Source: Bufo bufo (taxonomy: Eukaryota > Chordata > Amphibia > Anura > Bufonidae). Taken from it: 64,000 nt of DNA. The first letter of the stretch is position 1; each line of letters opens with the position of its first letter. The translations under genes were made by a program, and so were the position numbers. The stretch covers positions 68,727,371 through 68,791,370 of the forward strand of contig NC_053393.1 in the NCBI RefSeq assembly GCF_905171765.1, written 5' to 3'. The notes beneath the pieces are model-generated. The model was not told where the DNA came from. It did no database searches and saw only the letters and a program-made list of their open reading frames with translations. Positions 20,577-31,876 of the stretch are shown piece by piece.

Positions 20577-21219
20577 TTAGAGTTGAGCGGACACCTGGAT
20601 GTTCGGGTTAGACGGGTTCAGCCGAACTTCAGAAAAAAGTTTGAGTTCGGGACCCAAACTTGACGCCGAACCTGAACCCTATTGAAGTCCATGGGAACCC
20701 GAACTTTTGAGCACTAAAATGGCTGTAAAAATGTCATGGAAAGGGATAGAGGGCTACAAGTGACATCAATATGTGGTTAAGAGCATGGCAAGTGCTCTGC
20801 AAACATATGTGGATAGGGAAATTACTTTAAATAACATAAAATACGTAAAAATAAAAAATAATAATCTTGATCTAGGAGGACGAGGTCCATATGGAGTAGG
20901 AGGTTGAGGAGGCGGTGGCTGTGGCGGTGTAGGTGGAGGAGGAGGAGGTAGCTTACACTGCTTTTTGGTTTGAAATTTATTTTTATTTTTTTAAATTAGG
21001 GTACACCACAAAACATTGGGAAATATAACCTCTGATAACCCCCTGCAGTCGTGCTAAACACACGTTCAGACAATACACTGGCTGCAGGGCAGGCCAGCAC
21101 CTCCAAGGGGTAAAGGGCAAGCTTAGGCCATGTGCCCAATTTGGAGACCCAGAAGTTGCAGGGGCTGACCCCTGTCAGTCAGTTCGTGTAGGCGTGTGCA
21201 AACGTACTGCCCCACCATG
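20577..21219 (-). mobile_element. hAT copy C, 3' end only
   Basis: The element end reads ATTAGAGTTGAGCGGAC on the plus strand, close to the inverted form at the end of hAT F (56190). At 21040-21120 the minus strand encodes the C-terminal dimerisation segment seen in copy D, with the antisense pattern GCTGCAGGGCAGGCCAGCAC. The copy is cut near 21219, where it joins sequence resembling 18S rRNA. Confidence 0.65.
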
Positions 21220-21231
21220 TCGCACGTCCCC

Positions 21232-21400
21232 GTGATGTTCACGATCCATTTTAATATCTGCTCTATCAACTTTCGATGTTCTTTTCTGCGATTACCATGG
21301 TGATTACGGGTGGCGGGGAATCAGGGTTCCACGCCGGAGAGGGAGCATGAGAAAGAGAGACCACATCCAAGGGAGGATTAATTTTTTCAAATTTAAAATT
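21232..21400 (+). pseudogene. Degenerate 18S rRNA-derived segment, copy 1
   Basis: CTATCAACTTTCGATG, TACCATGGTGATTACGGG, CGGGGAATCAGGGTTC, CGGAGAGGGAGC and GACCACATCCAAGG occur in the order and spacing of the 5' domain of eukaryotic 18S rRNA. Many substitutions separate it from a functional rRNA. Only about 160 bp are recognisable. Confidence 0.8.
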
Positions 21401-21619
21401 ATAGAGACAAATTATTAAAGCATAAAAGTGTGACAACTTTTTAAAGTTTAAGCATTGAATGAAAGGATGTGGCGCGCATTAATTACTGAAGAATTTATTA
21501 AATTTTATTCCCTGTCAACTATGCAAAGCAGGGGTTTCTATCCGGCAAAATTTGAAAAATGTCACCTGACAATGTAATTGCCGATTTTTTTAAATTTATG
21601 TTCCTGTCACCTATGTAGA

Positions 21620-21780
21620 GGTGCACCAGTGACATCCACCATCCATTTGGATATCTTCTCTATTAACTTTCGATGTTCTCTTCTGAGTCTACCATGTTGA
21701 TCACGGTTATCGGCGAATCAGGGTTCCACGCTGGAGAGGGAGCATGAGAAAAAAAGACCACATTTAAGGGAGATAAATAT
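21620..21780 (+). pseudogene. Degenerate 18S rRNA-derived segment, copy 2
   Basis: A second diverged copy of the same 18S segment: CTATTAACTTTCGATG, TACCATGTTGATCACGG, GCGAATCAGGGTTCC, GGAGAGGGAGCATGAG and GACCACATTTAAGG. The shared TTCCACGC after GGGTT, not found in normal 18S, shows the two copies have a common derived ancestor. Confidence 0.75.
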
Positions 21781-21835
21781 ATTTTAAAAAATTGTGATCG
21801 AGCGGAAATGTGGTAAAAGCTGTTAAATTGCAAAT

Positions 21836-22113
21836 GTGGGACAAATTACAGAAGCCCAAATGTGGGCCAGAAGAGTAAAGCGGAATTATGGGAAAAATTA
21901 TTGAGTTAAAAATTTTGGACAAATTACAGAAGCCCAAATGTGGGCCAGAAGAGTAAAGCGGAATTATGGGAAAAATTATTGAGTTAAAAATTTTGGACAA
22001 ATTACAGAAGCCCAAATGTGGGCCAGAAGAGTAAAGTGGAAATGTGGGAAAAGCTGTTAAAGCGCAAATGTGGTACAAATTACAGAAGCCCAAATGTGGG
22101 CCAAAAGAGTAAA
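21836..22113. repeat. 78-bp tandem repeat
   Basis: ACAGAAGCCCAAATGTGGGC recurs at 21848, 21926, 22004 and 22082, an exact period of 78. The two central units are nearly identical. Confidence 0.85.
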
Positions 22114-22381
22114 GCGGCAGGGTCGGACTGGCCTACCGGGAAAATTCCCGTTAGGCCGGTAGCCTTGACTGCCACATGGCCGGCTGAGGAGGCACCTGCC
22201 ACAAACACCACACACTGTAACGACATGCAGGACGGAGGCCGGCAGTGCCCTTACTACTGTGTCACAACTTGCACGCTTCTCATTTACAAGATTCAAATCC
22301 AACGAATCCCAAGCATAGTCATCTCTATTGCCGTCCTCAGGACAGCGATACAGATGCCTTGCCTGTGCTGTAGCAGGAGAG

Positions 22382-22898
22382 GGAGAGATGTGTCTGCTGG
22401 GATTCGAACCCACGACCTTCTGTATCAGAGGTAAAGCACTTAACCACACAGCTATAAGAGCTGAATAGCCACGGACTGAAAAAATATGAGACTTCTACTG
22501 TAGACTATGTTATAGCTGTTATAGCCAGTGTACATCTATACACATAACAGCTGCCCCAACACACCCAGCACTGCTATATCTCTATATGACAGCTGCCCCA
22601 GCACAGTAGATAGATATATAGAGATATAGCAGAGCTTAGTGTCCTGGGGCAGCTGTTATGTGTATAGATGTAGCAGAGCTGGGTGTTCTGGGGCTGCTAT
22701 CATATATAGAGATATAGCAGTGCTGGGTGTGTTGGGGCAGCTGTCATGTGTATAGATGTACACTAGCTATCAAAGCTATAAACGAGTCTACAGTAGAAGT
22801 CTCATATTTTCAGGCAGTGGTTATGCAGCTCTTATAGCTGTGAGGTTAAGTGCCTTGCCTCTGATACAGAAGGTCGTGGGTTCGAGTCCCAGCAGAAA
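22382..22898. repeat. Foldback with tRNA-like (SINE-type) ends
   Basis: The left end (minus strand) and right end (plus strand) each read TAGCTGTGAGG or TAGCTGTGTGG, then GTTAAG, then CTGATACAGAAGGTCGTGGG and TTCGAATCCC or TTCGAGTCCC. The last block is a canonical pol III B box and the first resembles an A box with one mismatch. The two arms, about 215 and 290 bp, are inverted copies with internal GGGGCAGCTGTTATGTGTAT-type repeats. This is not a functional tRNA gene, as no clover-leaf acceptor stem can be drawn. Confidence 0.65.
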
Positions 22899-23029
22899 CT
22901 TTTCTGAAATTCACAAGCACTGACTCCATATATGGAAATACAGCGCGGGACACAGGAAGTGGCTGCATCGCATCGCTGACATAGTGTTTTTTTTTATTTT
23001 TATAAATACCCGACTGTTACTTCCACATG

Positions 23030-24440
23030 GGGGGAGCGGGAGGCACTTGATACTGACACATGGGAGGGGGATTTGGCACCTGATACTGGCACATGGGGGA
23101 GGGGGGGTTGGCACTATGATACTAGCACATGGGCGGGGTGGAAAGGAGAGAGGCACTTAATACTGGCACATTGGGGCGGGAGATGGCACTATGATACTGG
23201 CACATTGGAGGGGGGAGATGGCACTATGATACTGGGACTGGGGGGGAGGAGAGAGGCACTTGATACTGGCACATGGGGGGGTTGGCACTATGATACTGGC
23301 ACATGGGGGGTGGGTGGGAAGGAGAGAGGCACTTGATAATGGCATATTGGGAGGGGGGAGATGGTACTATGATACTGGCACATATGGGGGGTGGGAAGGA
23401 GAGATCACTTAATACTGGCACATTGGGGGGGAGATGGCACTATGATACTGGCACATATGGGGGGAAGGAGAGAGGCACTTAATACTGGCACATGGGGGGG
23501 AGATGGCACTATGATACTGACACATGGGGGGTGGGTGGGAAGGAGAGAGGCACTTGATACTGGCACATTGGGGGGGAGATGGCACTATGATACTGGGACA
23601 AGTGGGGGGGGGTTGGTGGGAAGGAGAGAGGCACTTAATACTGGCACATTGGGGGGGAGATGGCACTATGATACTGGCACATTGGGGGGGAGATGGCACT
23701 ATGATACTGGCACATGGGGGAGGGAAAGAGAGAGGCACTCGATACTGGCACTTTAGGGGGGAAATGACACTATGATACTGGGACATGGGGGGGAGGAGAG
23801 AGGCACTTGATACTGGGACATGGGGGGGGGGGGAGAGAGGCACTTGATACTGGCACATGGGGGGTATGGCACTATGATACTAGCACATGGGGGGGAAAGG
23901 AGAGAGGCACTTGATACTGGCACATTGGAAGGGGGGAGATGGCACTATGATACTGGCACATGTGGGGTGGGGGGGTGGGAAGGAGAGAGTGACTTGATAC
24001 TGGCACATGGGGGGAGATGGCACTATGATACTGGCACATGGGGGGGGGGAGAGGGCACTATGATACTGGCACATGGGGAAGGAGAGAGGTACTTGATACT
24101 GGCACTTTGGGGGGGGGGGCAAGATGGCACTATGATACTGGGACATGGGGGGGAGGAGAGAGGCACTTGATACTGGCACATGGGGGGGTTTGGCACTTGA
24201 TACTGGCACATGGGGGGGATTGGCACTATGATACTGGCACATGGAGGTGGGAATGAGAGAGGCACTTGATACTGGCACATTGGGGGGGGGAGATGGCACT
24301 ATGATACTGGCACATTGGGGGGAGAGATGGCACTATGATACTGGCACTATGGGGGGGGGCGAGATGGCACTATGATACTGGGACATGTGGGGGGAGGAGA
24401 GAGGCAGTTGATACTGACACATGATGGGGGGCATATATGG
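23030..24440 (+). repeat. G-rich minisatellite (GGCACTATGATACTGGCACAT type)
   Basis: Irregular units built from GGCACTTGATACTGGCACAT, GGCACTATGATACTGGCACA, runs of 5-12 G and GGAGAGA. Over 30 units are present. All ORFs through it are by-products. Confidence 0.9.
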
Positions 24441-24790
24441 GGACACTTACTGAAACATTATTGTGGGGCATAATGGGGGTCCCTTTTTACTGGCACATTA
24501 TTGGGGGGCACTATGGGGGCATCTACTGAGGCCACAAAGAAGGGGTATTTTATATGGGGGGCTCTGTGTGGTACTAGTATTATCAGGGGGTTTATCTGTT
24601 TCTGCAGTATAGTATTGGGGAGCACAGCGGCACAGTATTAGTTTTTTTTTGTTAAACTGCAGAGATGAAAAATGGCTAAAAACTGGTGGTCTGATCTGAA
24701 GGTCTGAAAGGAGAAGATGAGGAAAGAGAACATCTACATCAAAAAGACGTCACTGGATGTAAGAGGTATGTGCGCTGTATTACCCTGTAT

Positions 24791-25035
24791 TTCCAATTTT
24801 TTTTTAATCCAAATCCGAATACTTTGTTAAAAAAGGACTCTTTATTTTTTCATATTAAAAGAATATTGAGTTTGGATCACTTTGTTTCTTACACTGTTCA
24901 CACAATTCTTATGTACAGGGTTCGTAGGATTCGAGATTCGAAAAAAATTGGACCCAATTGGATGGGATAATGGTCTACTGTAGTGTTTCCTTACCAGGAT
25001 GCCTCCAGCTGTTGCAAATTCAAATTTGTTGAATT
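24791..25035. other. No gene; fragment of a common repeat at the end
   Basis: AT-rich unassigned sequence, then CCAGGATGCCTCCAGCTGTT at about 24992, a string I know from an abundant anuran repeat. Confidence 0.3.
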
Positions 25036-25435
25036 TCAACCGAAAATGTAACTGACAATTTTTTATTTTTTTTTACCGGTCTAATAGGTATAGCAGTGGT
25101 ACATCACACCAAAAAAATTTAGAATTTTACCCGAAAATGTAATTGACTATTTTATTTTATTTTTTAGCCTGTCTACTAGGTATAGCAGTGGTACTTTACA
25201 CCCAAAATTAGTTGAATTTCAACTGAAAATGTAACTGTCAATTTTTTTTTATTTTCTTTACCTGTCTACTAGGTATAGCAGTGGTACATCACACCCAAAA
25301 ATTGGTGAATTTCATGGGAAAATGTAACTGACAATTTTTTATCTTTTTTAACCTGTTTACTAGGTATAGCAGTGGTACTTCACACCCAAAAATTGGTGAA
25401 TTTCACCCGAAAATGTAACTGACAAAGTAGTGAAA
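25036..25435. repeat. ~92-bp tandem repeat near the 3' end of hAT D
   Basis: GTATAGCAGTGGTAC recurs at about 25088, 25180, 25273 and 25362. Four units with GAAAATGTAACTGAC between them. It lies downstream of the transposase pseudogene. Confidence 0.8.
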
Positions 25436-25704
25436 TGACAAAATAAAATACGTACAAATAAAAATAAAATATTTGATTTATGAAGTAGAGTTCCATATGG
25501 AGTAGGAGTTTGAGGAGGCGGTGGACGTAGCGGTGTAGGTCGAAGCGGTGGTGGAGGAGGACGAGGTAGCCAACACAGGTTTTTGGTTTTAATTAAATTT
25601 TTGAAAATTACGGTACACTCCAAAAGAGTGTGAAATATCCAAAATACAAGAATGAGCAATTGTGCTGCAGTATAACAATGGCTGGTTAGTGCTGGTATAC
25701 ATGT

Positions 25705-28700
25705 CTATTCTGCACAAGGTACGGACAAGTCCTGAGGGATCCATGCCTGGTTCATTTTAATAAACGTGAGCTTGTCCACATTGGCTGTGGACAGGCGGCT
25801 GCTCTTGTCTGTGATGACGCCCCCTGCCGTGCTAAACACACGTTCAGATAATACATTGGCTGCAGGGCAGGCCAGCACCTCCAAGGCATTAAGGGCAAGC
25901 TCAGGTTATGTGCCCAATTTGGAGACCCAGAAGTTGAAGGGGGCAGACCCATCATTCAGTACGTGTAGGCGTGTGCACACATACTGCTCCACCATGATGG
26001 TGAAATTCTGCCTCCTGCTAAGATGTTCCATATCAGCTGGTGGTGTTGGTTCTTGTGGCGTGCTGACAAAGCTTTTCCACATTTCGGCCATGCTAACCCT
26101 GCCTTCTGAGGTGCTGGCGGTGCCCCAGCTGCGTTGGCGACCTCTTCCTTGTCCTCTGCCTTCGCCTTGTGCTCCCACTGTGCCCCCGCTGTCAGGTGGG
26201 AATGCCACCAGTAACGCGTGCGCTTGTACTCCAGTGACGGAATTAAGGACGGTACGTTGTCCTTGTAACGGGGATCCATTAGTGTGGCCACCCAGTAATC
26301 AGCACAAGTTAGAATGTGGGCAACTCGGCGGTCGTTGTGGAGACACTGCAGCATGTAATCGCTCATGTGTGCCAGGCTGCCCAGAGGCAACGAAAAGCTG
26401 TCTTCTGTGGGAGGTGTATCGTCTGTGTCCTCTGTATCCCCCCAGCCACGCACCAATGATGGCCATGAGCTGGTCTGGGTGCCACCCTGCTGTGAACATG
26501 GTTCCTCCTCCTCCATCTCCTCCTCCTCATCCTCCACCTCCTCATCCTCCAGAACTGTGCCCTGGCTGGACAATTGTGTACCTGGTGTTTGTGGGTGCAG
26601 GAACCCACCCTCGGAGCCACTTGGGAATGACTAGCCGGAAACCCTATGAAATGATCCCTCTTCCTCCTCCTCCTGTGCCACATCCTCTTCCATCATCGCC
26701 AGCAGCGTTTTTTCAAGGAGGCATAGAAGTGGGATAGTTACGCTGAGAACGGCGTTATCGGCACTGGCCATGTTGGTGGAGTACTTGAAACAGCGCAACA
26801 AGGAACACAGGTCTCGCATGGAGGCCCAGTAATTGGTGGTGAAGTGGTGCTGTTCCACCGAGCGACTCACCCGTGCGTGCTGCAGCTGAAACTTCACTAT
26901 CGCCTGCTGCTGCTCGCACGATCTGGTCAGCATGTGCAAGGTGGAGTTCGACCTGGTGGGCACGTCGCATATGAGGCGGTGAGCAGGAAGGCCGAAGTTT
27001 CGCTGCAGCGCTGACAGGCAAGCAGCAGCAGGGTGAGAATGCTGAAAGCGCGCACAGACGACCCGCACTTTATGCAGCAGCTCTGACATATCGGGGTCAT
27101 TTTTAAGGAATCTCTGCACCACCAAATTCAGCACATGCGCCAGGCAAGGGATGTGCGTCAAACCGGCTAGTCCCAGAACTGCTACGAGATTTCGCCCATT
27201 ATCGCACACCACCAGGCCGGGCTTGAGGCTGCCTGGCACAAACCACTCATCGGTCTGTTGTTCAAGGCCCGTCCACAGCTCCTGCGCGGTGTTATGTTTG
27301 TCCCCCAAACAGATAAGTTTTAAAACTGCCTGCTGTCATTTACCCCTGGCTGTGCTGAAGTTGGTTTTGAAGGTGTTACGCTGACCGGATGAGGAGCTGG
27401 TAGAGTATGAGGAAGCAGAGTAGGAGGAGGAAGCAACAGGAGGCAAACTGAAGCGCACTGCAATCCTCGGTGGTGGAAAGACATGTGCCAAACTGCTATC
27501 CGCCTCAGGCCCAGCCGCCACTGCATTTACCCAGTGTGCTGTTATGGAGATATAACGGCCCTGACTGTGCTTACTGGTCCACGTATCTGTAGTGAGGTGC
27601 ACATTGCCACAGATAGCGTTGTGCAGTGCACACCTGATTTTGTCCCGAACTTGGTTGTGCAGGGAAGGGATGGCTCGCCTGGTAAAGTAATGGCGGCTAG
27701 GCACGATGTACTGTGGGACAGTCACCGCCATAAGGCCTTTAAAACTATCCGTCTCCACCACACGGAATCACAGCACTTCAAAGGCCAGTAATTTAGAAAT
27801 GCTGGCATTCAGGGCTAGGGATAGCGTGTGGGTAGGGGGTACTTCCTCTTCCTCTCCAGCGTTTGGGAGATGGAGATCTGAACGCTTCCGTGGGACATTG
27901 TGGAGATGCTTGGTGACCCAGGTGGTGGTGTTGCTGGAAGATCCTCTGTTTGCGGGGTGGCAGGTGGCACTGTCACTCCAAAGGTGGATGAAGAGGCCGA
28001 GACTGCAGCAGAAGAGGAAGCAGGAGGAGCCAGAGACCTTTCTTGGTTTTTGAGGTGTCTTCTCCACTGCAGCTCGTGCTTTGCACTTAAATGCCTGGTC
28101 ATGCAGGTTGTGCTCAGGTTGAGAACGTTTATGCCTCGCTTCAGGCTCTGCTTGCACAGCGTGCAAACCACTCGTGTGTTGTTGTCAGCACATTGTCTGA
28201 GGAACTGCCACGCCAGGGAACTCCTTGGAGCTGGCTTTGGTGTGCTCGGTCCCTTGCTGAGGTGGGCAGTAGCAGGTGTACTGTCTAGAGGACGGCCGCT
28301 CCGCTTTTGCACCCTGCTCCCTCATCTGCTGTACTGGTGGCTCTGTGCGACCACCGCCTCTTCCCCTGAACTACATAGGTCACTCGCATGACCTTGATTC
28401 CATTTGGGGTCAAGGACCTCATTGTCCTCCACATCATCTTCCCCCCTAGTCTTCACCCCTGCCCTCCTTCTCGGTCTGCACACTTTCGAAAGCCCTAGCA
28501 TTTGGCACCTGTGTTTCGTCATCATCCGAGACGTGCTGCGAAATCTTGAAAGATAAGTGGTTGGGCATCGGTGCACTCAATCTCTTCCACTTCTGGGGCA
28601 GGGCTAGGTGAATGGCCCTGGGAAACCCTGCTAACAGAGTCATCAAAAAGCAGAAGATACTGCTGCATGACTTGGGGCTCAGACTGCTTGGCTGATTTGC

Positions 28701-29034
28701 AAGAGGATGAGGTGAAAGACTGATGGACATCGGCTGCAGGTGCCAACTGTGGTCTTTCAGCAGGAGACTGGATAGGAGACAATGTGAATGAACTGGAGCC
28801 ACTGTCAGCAACCCAATTTACTATCGCCTGTACTCGTTCAGGCCTCACCATTCGTAAAGCTGCATTAGGCCCGACCAAATACCGCTGCAGTTTCTGTCGC
28901 CTACTCACACCTGAGGAAGGGGTTTCACTTGTGCGTGTAGCTGGCACAGATCGACCACGTCCTCTCCCTGCAACAGGAGCTCCACCAGCAGCACCACGAC
29001 CTGGGCCACGTCCCTTATTTGACGCTCTCCTCAT
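25705..29034 (-). pseudogene. BED-finger hAT transposase, copy D
   Basis: The product would move hAT elements by a DDE-type cut-and-paste reaction in the nucleus. Reading 3' to 5' on the plus strand the order is: Gly/Arg-rich N-terminus from the ATG at 29034; BED zinc finger (SSLAWQFLRQC, VVCTLCKQSLKRG, TRHLSAKH, about 28210-28080); RNase-H-like core with LTTDTWTSKHSQGRYISITA (about 27590) and DNGRNLVAVLGLAGLTHIPC then LAHVLNLVV (about 27130); TLMDPRYK (about 26270); and the C-terminal dimerisation block ERVFSTAGGVITDKSSRLS (about 25830) ending at a TAG at 25705. The reading changes frame several times, and a TAA at about 25912 replaces a codon just before PELAL. The long antisense ORF at 25766-26737 is a shadow. 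Confidence 0.85.
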
Positions 29035-29309
29035 ATTTCTTGAATTTAGGATCTTGCCCTAAATGGGTGTTTAATTAATAGTAGAATAGAATGACAGTAT
29101 GTAAAGGGTGTATCTCACACGCCCTGAACTAGACTAGGCCTCAATTAAATTTGTTTGCCCAAAATAGCTGTATTTCAAATATCTGAATAGAACCCCTGTA
29201 TTTAAAGGCTGTATCTCACAATGACAGATGCAGCAAAGGCTTCCAACTAAATGTTTTTTTCCCCAAACAGGTGTTAGTTTAATAACTGAATATGACAGCA
29301 GTATTATAA

Positions 29310-29616
29310 GGCTACTTTCACACTTGCGTTCGGGGTTCCACTTGTGAGTTCCGTTTGAAGGCTCTCACAAGCGGCCCGAACGGATCCATACAGCCCCAAT
29401 GCATTCTGAGTGGATGCGGATCCGCTCAGAATGCATCAGTATGGCACCATTTGGCCTCCGTTCCGCTCAGCAGGCGGACACCCGAACACAGCTTGCAGTG
29501 TTCGGGTGTCCGTCTGGCCGTGCGGAGCCAAACGGATCCGTCCAGACTTACAATATAAGTCAATGGGGATGGATCCGTTTGAAGTTGACACAGTATGGTG
29601 CAATTTCAAACGGATC
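29310..29616. mobile_element. PIF/Harbinger-like MITE, family e, right end lost
   Basis: It starts GGCTACTTTCACACTTGCG after TAA (29307-29309) and contains AACGGATCC blocks on both strands. The right terminal repeat is absent; the hAT repeat resumes at about 29617. Confidence 0.6.
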
Positions 29617-29755
29617 TTGCCCCAAAAAGGGTGTTTTATTAATAGAAGAATATAAGCCCTGTATATGCAGGGTGTTTCTCACACGGCCTGACCCACACTA
29701 GGCCTCAATTAAAGATTTGTGCACCAAGTTTCGGTATTTCAAATACCTGAATAGA

Positions 29756-30428
29756 TACACATAAATTAATGGATGTGCCTTTTACGTAGGACGCAGCCTT
29801 GGTCACGTCGGACGCCGTGTTGATACCTGCAGACCACACGGGACGCCGATGTGTGTCGAACTTGCTGAATAAGGACTTCTATACAGCGATACAAGAGGGG
29901 TTACGTACTTTGCCCCAAGGGGATGCACTGATTCATGATATTCGCCATATTGGGCTATTGAGCATGCCTCTATTATATACCATGGTTGGCGATCATAGGC
30001 GACAATAATACCGTACAAAGAGACCGTACATTGATATTGCAGTTATAATCGGACTCTTCAACAGGATCGAATATATTATCCGAATATACCCCGATGCGAG
30101 TATATGTGTACACATTTCTTATAGTGTTGATGTGAATTGTGCATGCGATTATTTTATGTGTATTTCTTCATGCGATTATTTTAAGTGTATTTCTTCATGC
30201 GAATATTTTATGTGAATATTTTTAGCGAATATTTTAGCGATTATTGGATGTTAGTGATATTTTATGAGTATTAAATAGGTTGATTAACACCCTGTCTGAT
30301 GTTGTCAGGTAATTGAGTGCCCTCCAACAATCGTTTTATTTTTGCACTTTCTTAATCGGATTTGGGTGAATCCGTGGAGTGAGCATCGGGTCCTTGGGGA
30401 ATAGGTGGATGAGCCGCTGTATACCAGT
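29756..30428. mobile_element. 673-bp insert with a 15-bp target duplication
   Basis: AAATACCTGAATAGA lies at 29741-29755 and again at 30429-30443. The uninterrupted form of this site is present in the array at about 30731, which shows the empty target. The insert starts TACACATAAATT and ends GCTGTATACCAGT, with no TIR and no poly(A). A 15-bp duplication suggests target-primed reverse transcription. I do not recognise the family. A 69-codon ORF inside has no known motif. Confidence 0.7.
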
Positions 30429-30780
30429 AAATACCTGAATAGAACCACACTATGTAAAGGCTGTATCTCACAATGACATATGCAGCAAAGGCTGCAAAAT
30501 AAACTTTTTTTCCCCCAAACGGGTGTTAGTTTAATAACTGAATATGACAGCAGTATATAACCCTGTCATTTCAAATGTCTTGATGATGTAAGGGCGCAAC
30601 AATTGTGTATTTTGCCCCAAAAAAGGTGTTTTGTTCACAGAAGAATATAAGCCCTGTATATACAGGGTGTTTCTCACACACCCTGATCCACACTAGGCCT
30701 CAAAGATTTGTGCACCAAGTGGCGGTATTTCAAATACCTGAATAGAACCACACTATGTAAAGGCTGTATCACTTCTGCAG

Positions 30781-31850
30781 ATATTTCTGCTGAAAGTGTA
30801 TAGGGGCGTATTTTAGTACAACAAGAAAAATATATATACGCACTGTTGCAGTTATTTCTGGTTAAAGCGTATAAGGGCGTATTTCAGTACTACAAGAAAA
30901 ATAAATACACACTTCACTCTTTAATTGTTTTCTGGTCAAAACGTATAGTGGCCTATTTCAGTCCAGCAAGAAAAATATATTCCCAGGTCACTTCTGCAGT
31001 TATTTCTGGTGAAAGCATATAGGGGCATATTTCAGTAAAAAAAGAAAAATATATACGCACTGCACTGTTGCAGTTATTTCTGGTGAAAGCGTATAGGGGC
31101 TTATTTCAGTACTTCAAGAAATATATATAGGCACTTCACTCTTTAATTTTTTTCTGGTCAAAGCATATAGTGGCCTATTTCAGTCCAACAAGAAGTATAT
31201 ATTAGTTCATTGCTGCAGTTATTTCTGGTGAAAGGGTATAGGGGCGTATTTCAGTATTTCAAAAAATATATATACGCACTTCACTCAAATTTTTTTCTGG
31301 TCAAAGCGTATACTGGCAAATTTCAGTGCAACAAGAAATATATATTTTCTCAGTGCACTGCTGCAGTGATTTCTTCTGAAAGCGTATAGGGGCGTATTTC
31401 AGTACTTCAAGAAATATATATTCTCAGTTCACTGCTGCAGTTATTCCTGGTGAAAGCGCATGGGGGCTTATTTCAGTACTTCAAGAAATATATATGCACT
31501 TCACTCAAATTTTTTTCTGGTCAAAGCGTATACTGGCAAATTTCAGTGCAACAAGAAATATATATTTTCAGTGCACTGCTGCAGTGATTTCTGTTGAAAG
31601 CGTATAGGGGCGTATTTCAGTACTTCAAGAAATATATATACGCACTTCACTCTAAGTTTTTTTCTGGCCAGTACTACTAGAAAAATACATACGCATTTCA
31701 CGCTTTGAGTTTCTTCTGGTCAAAGCATATAGGGTCGTATTTCAGCACAACAAGAAAAATATATTCTGAGTGCATTTCGCAGTTAATTGTGGTGAAAGCA
31801 TTTAGTGGACTATTTCAGTACAAAAAATATATATATATATTTGTCGCTTT
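30781..31850 (+). repeat. ~74-bp tandem array upstream of hAT E
   Basis: About 14 units with TTTCTGGTGAAAGCGTATAG or TTTCTGGTCAAAGCGTATAC alternate with AACAAGAAATATATA. Two unit types tend to alternate. The array ends just before the transposase start of copy E. Confidence 0.85.
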
Positions 31851-31876
31851 TAGGGGTGTTTTAATTTCCGTTCAAT

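Larger units (their letters stand above)
22114..24790 (+). mobile_element. Long composite repeat G2 with G-rich minisatellite
   Basis: It begins near CAGGGTCGGACTGGCCTACC and ends with the same module as repeat G1 (GGTCTGAAAGGAGAAGATGA, then GACGTCACTGGATG). In between lie a foldback with tRNA-like ends and a G-rich minisatellite. No coding capacity of its own. It shares its 3' half with G1, so both belong to one family with different heads. Confidence 0.5.
25036..29309 (-). mobile_element. hAT copy D
   Basis: It contains a full-length but broken BED-type hAT transposase and tandem arrays on both sides. I do not see either terminal inverted repeat, so the limits are approximate. Its 5' side continues as repeats to about 30780, interrupted by a MITE fragment and a 673-bp insert. 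Confidence 0.7.
29060..30780. repeat. 5' subterminal tandem repeats of hAT D
   Basis: Units contain GTGTTTCTCACAC or GTATCTCAC, AGGCCTCAATTAAA, ATTTCAAATACCTGAATAGA and GGCTGTATCTCACAATGACA. Copies occur at 29060-29309, 29617-29755 and 30429-30780. The array is interrupted by a MITE fragment and a 673-bp insert. Confidence 0.7.

Noticed and set aside
21232..21780. Real rRNA gene
   Set aside because: Only about 160 bp are recognisable, with many substitutions, in two copies, and no other part of 18S follows in order.
22382..22898. Functional tRNA genes at both ends
   Set aside because: B boxes are good, but no seven-base acceptor stem or proper anticodon arm can be drawn. SINE-type heads are more likely.
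23391..24299. ORFs of 116-149 codons on both strands
   Set aside because: By-products of the G-rich minisatellite; all have the same short repeat peptide.
25766..26737. 323-codon plus-strand ORF
   Set aside because: It is antisense to the hAT D transposase and Pro-rich only because it reads the complement of acidic and Gly-rich codons. No family motif.
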